From JBEAOO01 sp041164825 (GTDB lineage: Bacteria > Pseudomonadota > Gammaproteobacteria > Burkholderiales > Burkholderiaceae_C), in the NCBI GenBank assembly GCA_041164825.1, contig JBEAOO010000129.1, positions 1-12,693 on the forward strand: a stretch of DNA of 12,693 bases. Direction: 5' to 3'. Of the stretch, positions 11,898 to 12,693 are shown piece by piece (the first letter of the stretch is position 1; every line of letters begins with the position of its first letter). A program made the translations under genes and the position numbers. The notes beneath the pieces are model-generated. The model was not told the origin of the DNA, ran no database searches, and saw only the letters and a list, made by a program, of their open reading frames with translations.

Positions 11898-12693
11898 ATG
11901 ACCGAATCGACCCGCCCTGCGTCCTCCGACGCCCAAGCCGCCAAAGGCAAGGACGCCAAGCCCGAAGCCAACGCCTACCGCGCCACGCTCAACATGCCCG
12001 ACACCGCGTTCCCCATGCGCGGTGACCTGCCCAAGCGCGAGCCGGGCTGGGTGAAAACCTGGAACGAAGGCGGCCTCTACAAACGCCTGCGCGACGCCCG
12101 CCAGGGCCAGCCGCTGTTCGTGCTGCACGATGGCCCGCCCTATGCCAACGGCAAGCTGCACATCGGCCACGCGCTCAACAAGGTGCTCAAGGACATGATC
12201 GTCAAGAGCAAGCAGCTGGCTGGCTTTGACGCGCAATACATCCCCGGCTGGGACTGCCACGGCCTGCCGATCGAGAACGCGATCGAAAAACTGCACGGCC
12301 GCAAGTTGAGCCGCGACGACATGCAGGCCAAGAGCCGCGCCTTCGCCACCGAGCAGATCAACCAGCAGCGAGAGGACTTCAAGCGCCTGGGTGTGCTGGG
12401 CGACTGGGAGCGGCCCTACCGCACCATGGATCACGCCAACGAGGCGGGCGAGTTGCGCGCCTTCAAGCGCGTGATCGAGCGCGGTTTTGTCTACCGCGGC
12501 CTGAAGCCCGTGTACTGGTGTTTTGACTGCGGCTCGTCACTCGCCGAGTTCGAGATCGAGTACGCCGACAAAAAGAGCGACACGCTGGACGTGGCCTTTG
12601 AGGCCAACGACGCCGCCGCCCTGGCCTCAGCCTTCGGCCTGAGCGCGCTGCCAGAATCCGTGAACACGGGCGCCAAGAAGGCCTTCGCCGTCA
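11898..12693 (+). CDS. ileS: Isoleucyl-tRNA synthetase, 5' part (cut by window end)
   Basis: The gene starts at 11898 and runs off the right edge; 265 codons of an expected 940 or so are present. The class I synthetase charges tRNA-Ile with isoleucine and proofreads valine. Visible signatures are the HIGH motif at residues 88-91 within GPPYANGKLHIGHAL, GWDCHGLPIE (117-126), and YWCFDCGSSLAEFEIEY leading to the editing domain. An N-terminal Ala/Lys-rich stretch of about 27 residues precedes the conserved YRATLNMP segment, which supports the chosen ATG although no clear Shine-Dalgarno sequence is present. The KMSKS motif lies beyond the window. Confidence 0.97.
   Translation, partial: MTESTRPASSDAQAAKGKDAKPEANAYRATLNMPDTAFPMRGDLPKREPGWVKTWNEGGLYKRLRDARQGQPLFVLHDGPPYANGKLHIGHALNKVLKDMIVKSKQLAGFDAQYIPGWDCHGLPIENAIEKLHGRKLSRDDMQAKSRAFATEQINQQREDFKRLGVLGDWERPYRTMDHANEAGELRAFKRVIERGFVYRGLKPVYWCFDCGSSLAEFEIEYADKKSDTLDVAFEANDAAALASAFGLSALPESVNTGAKKAFAV

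Noticed and set aside
10719..12434. 571-codon minus-strand frame across ribF and ileS
   Set aside because: It spans two well-defined genes on the opposite strand and the gap between them, and its translation shows no domain.

Overview
The window is GC-rich (roughly 70% by eye) and has the coding style and gene order of a betaproteobacterium of the order Burkholderiales, most likely a Comamonadaceae member such as a Hydrogenophaga-like organism. The taxon is inferred from protein character and from the ribF-ileS order; no search was run. Ten complete, recognisable genes, one short leader ORF candidate, one complete uncharacterised gene and the 5' part of ileS are present. No tRNA, rRNA, CRISPR array, transposase or prophage gene was seen.

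Layout. Positions 1-319 hold no convincing gene but two strong inverted-repeat structures. A MATE-family multidrug/toxin exporter (320-1687, minus) is divergent from a TPR plus glycosyltransferase-like protein of unknown role (1871-3163, plus). Converging on the latter is a three-gene minus-strand operon (6171 to 3180) with overlapping genes: a prolyl-iminopeptidase-like alpha/beta hydrolase, a membrane sensor histidine kinase with a MoxY/LapD-like periplasmic domain, and a NarL/LuxR-type response regulator. Divergent from this operon, across a 196-bp intergenic region carrying three TTCATG repeats and a 16-bp palindrome, is a complete pyrroloquinoline quinone (PQQ) operon: pqqA-pqqB-pqqC-pqqD-pqqE (6368-9662). 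Downstream come a structured repeat, an 18-codon leader ORF overlapping rsuA (16S rRNA pseudouridine synthase), ribF (riboflavin kinase/FAD synthetase) and the start of ileS, all plus strand.

How the genes work together. PqqA is the ribosomal precursor peptide; PqqD presents it to the radical SAM enzyme PqqE, which joins Glu24 and Tyr28; PqqB acts on the crosslinked tyrosine and PqqC performs the final oxidation to PQQ. No dedicated pqqF/pqqG protease is present, so the adjacent S33 peptidase is a candidate for an accessory trimming step (inference). The sensor/regulator pair resembles MoxYX, which in other bacteria controls PQQ-dependent alcohol dehydrogenases, so its position back-to-back with pqqA suggests co-regulation of cofactor supply and dehydrogenase use (inference). 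No PQQ-dependent dehydrogenase gene lies inside the window.

The most interesting non-coding features are a roughly 100-bp structured repeat present twice (176-275 and 9711-9814), each copy 44-48 nt beyond a stop codon; a 12-bp hairpin directly after pqqA; and three ORFs whose start codon lies only 6-8 nt after a GATAAT/GACAAT box, suggesting leaderless mRNAs.
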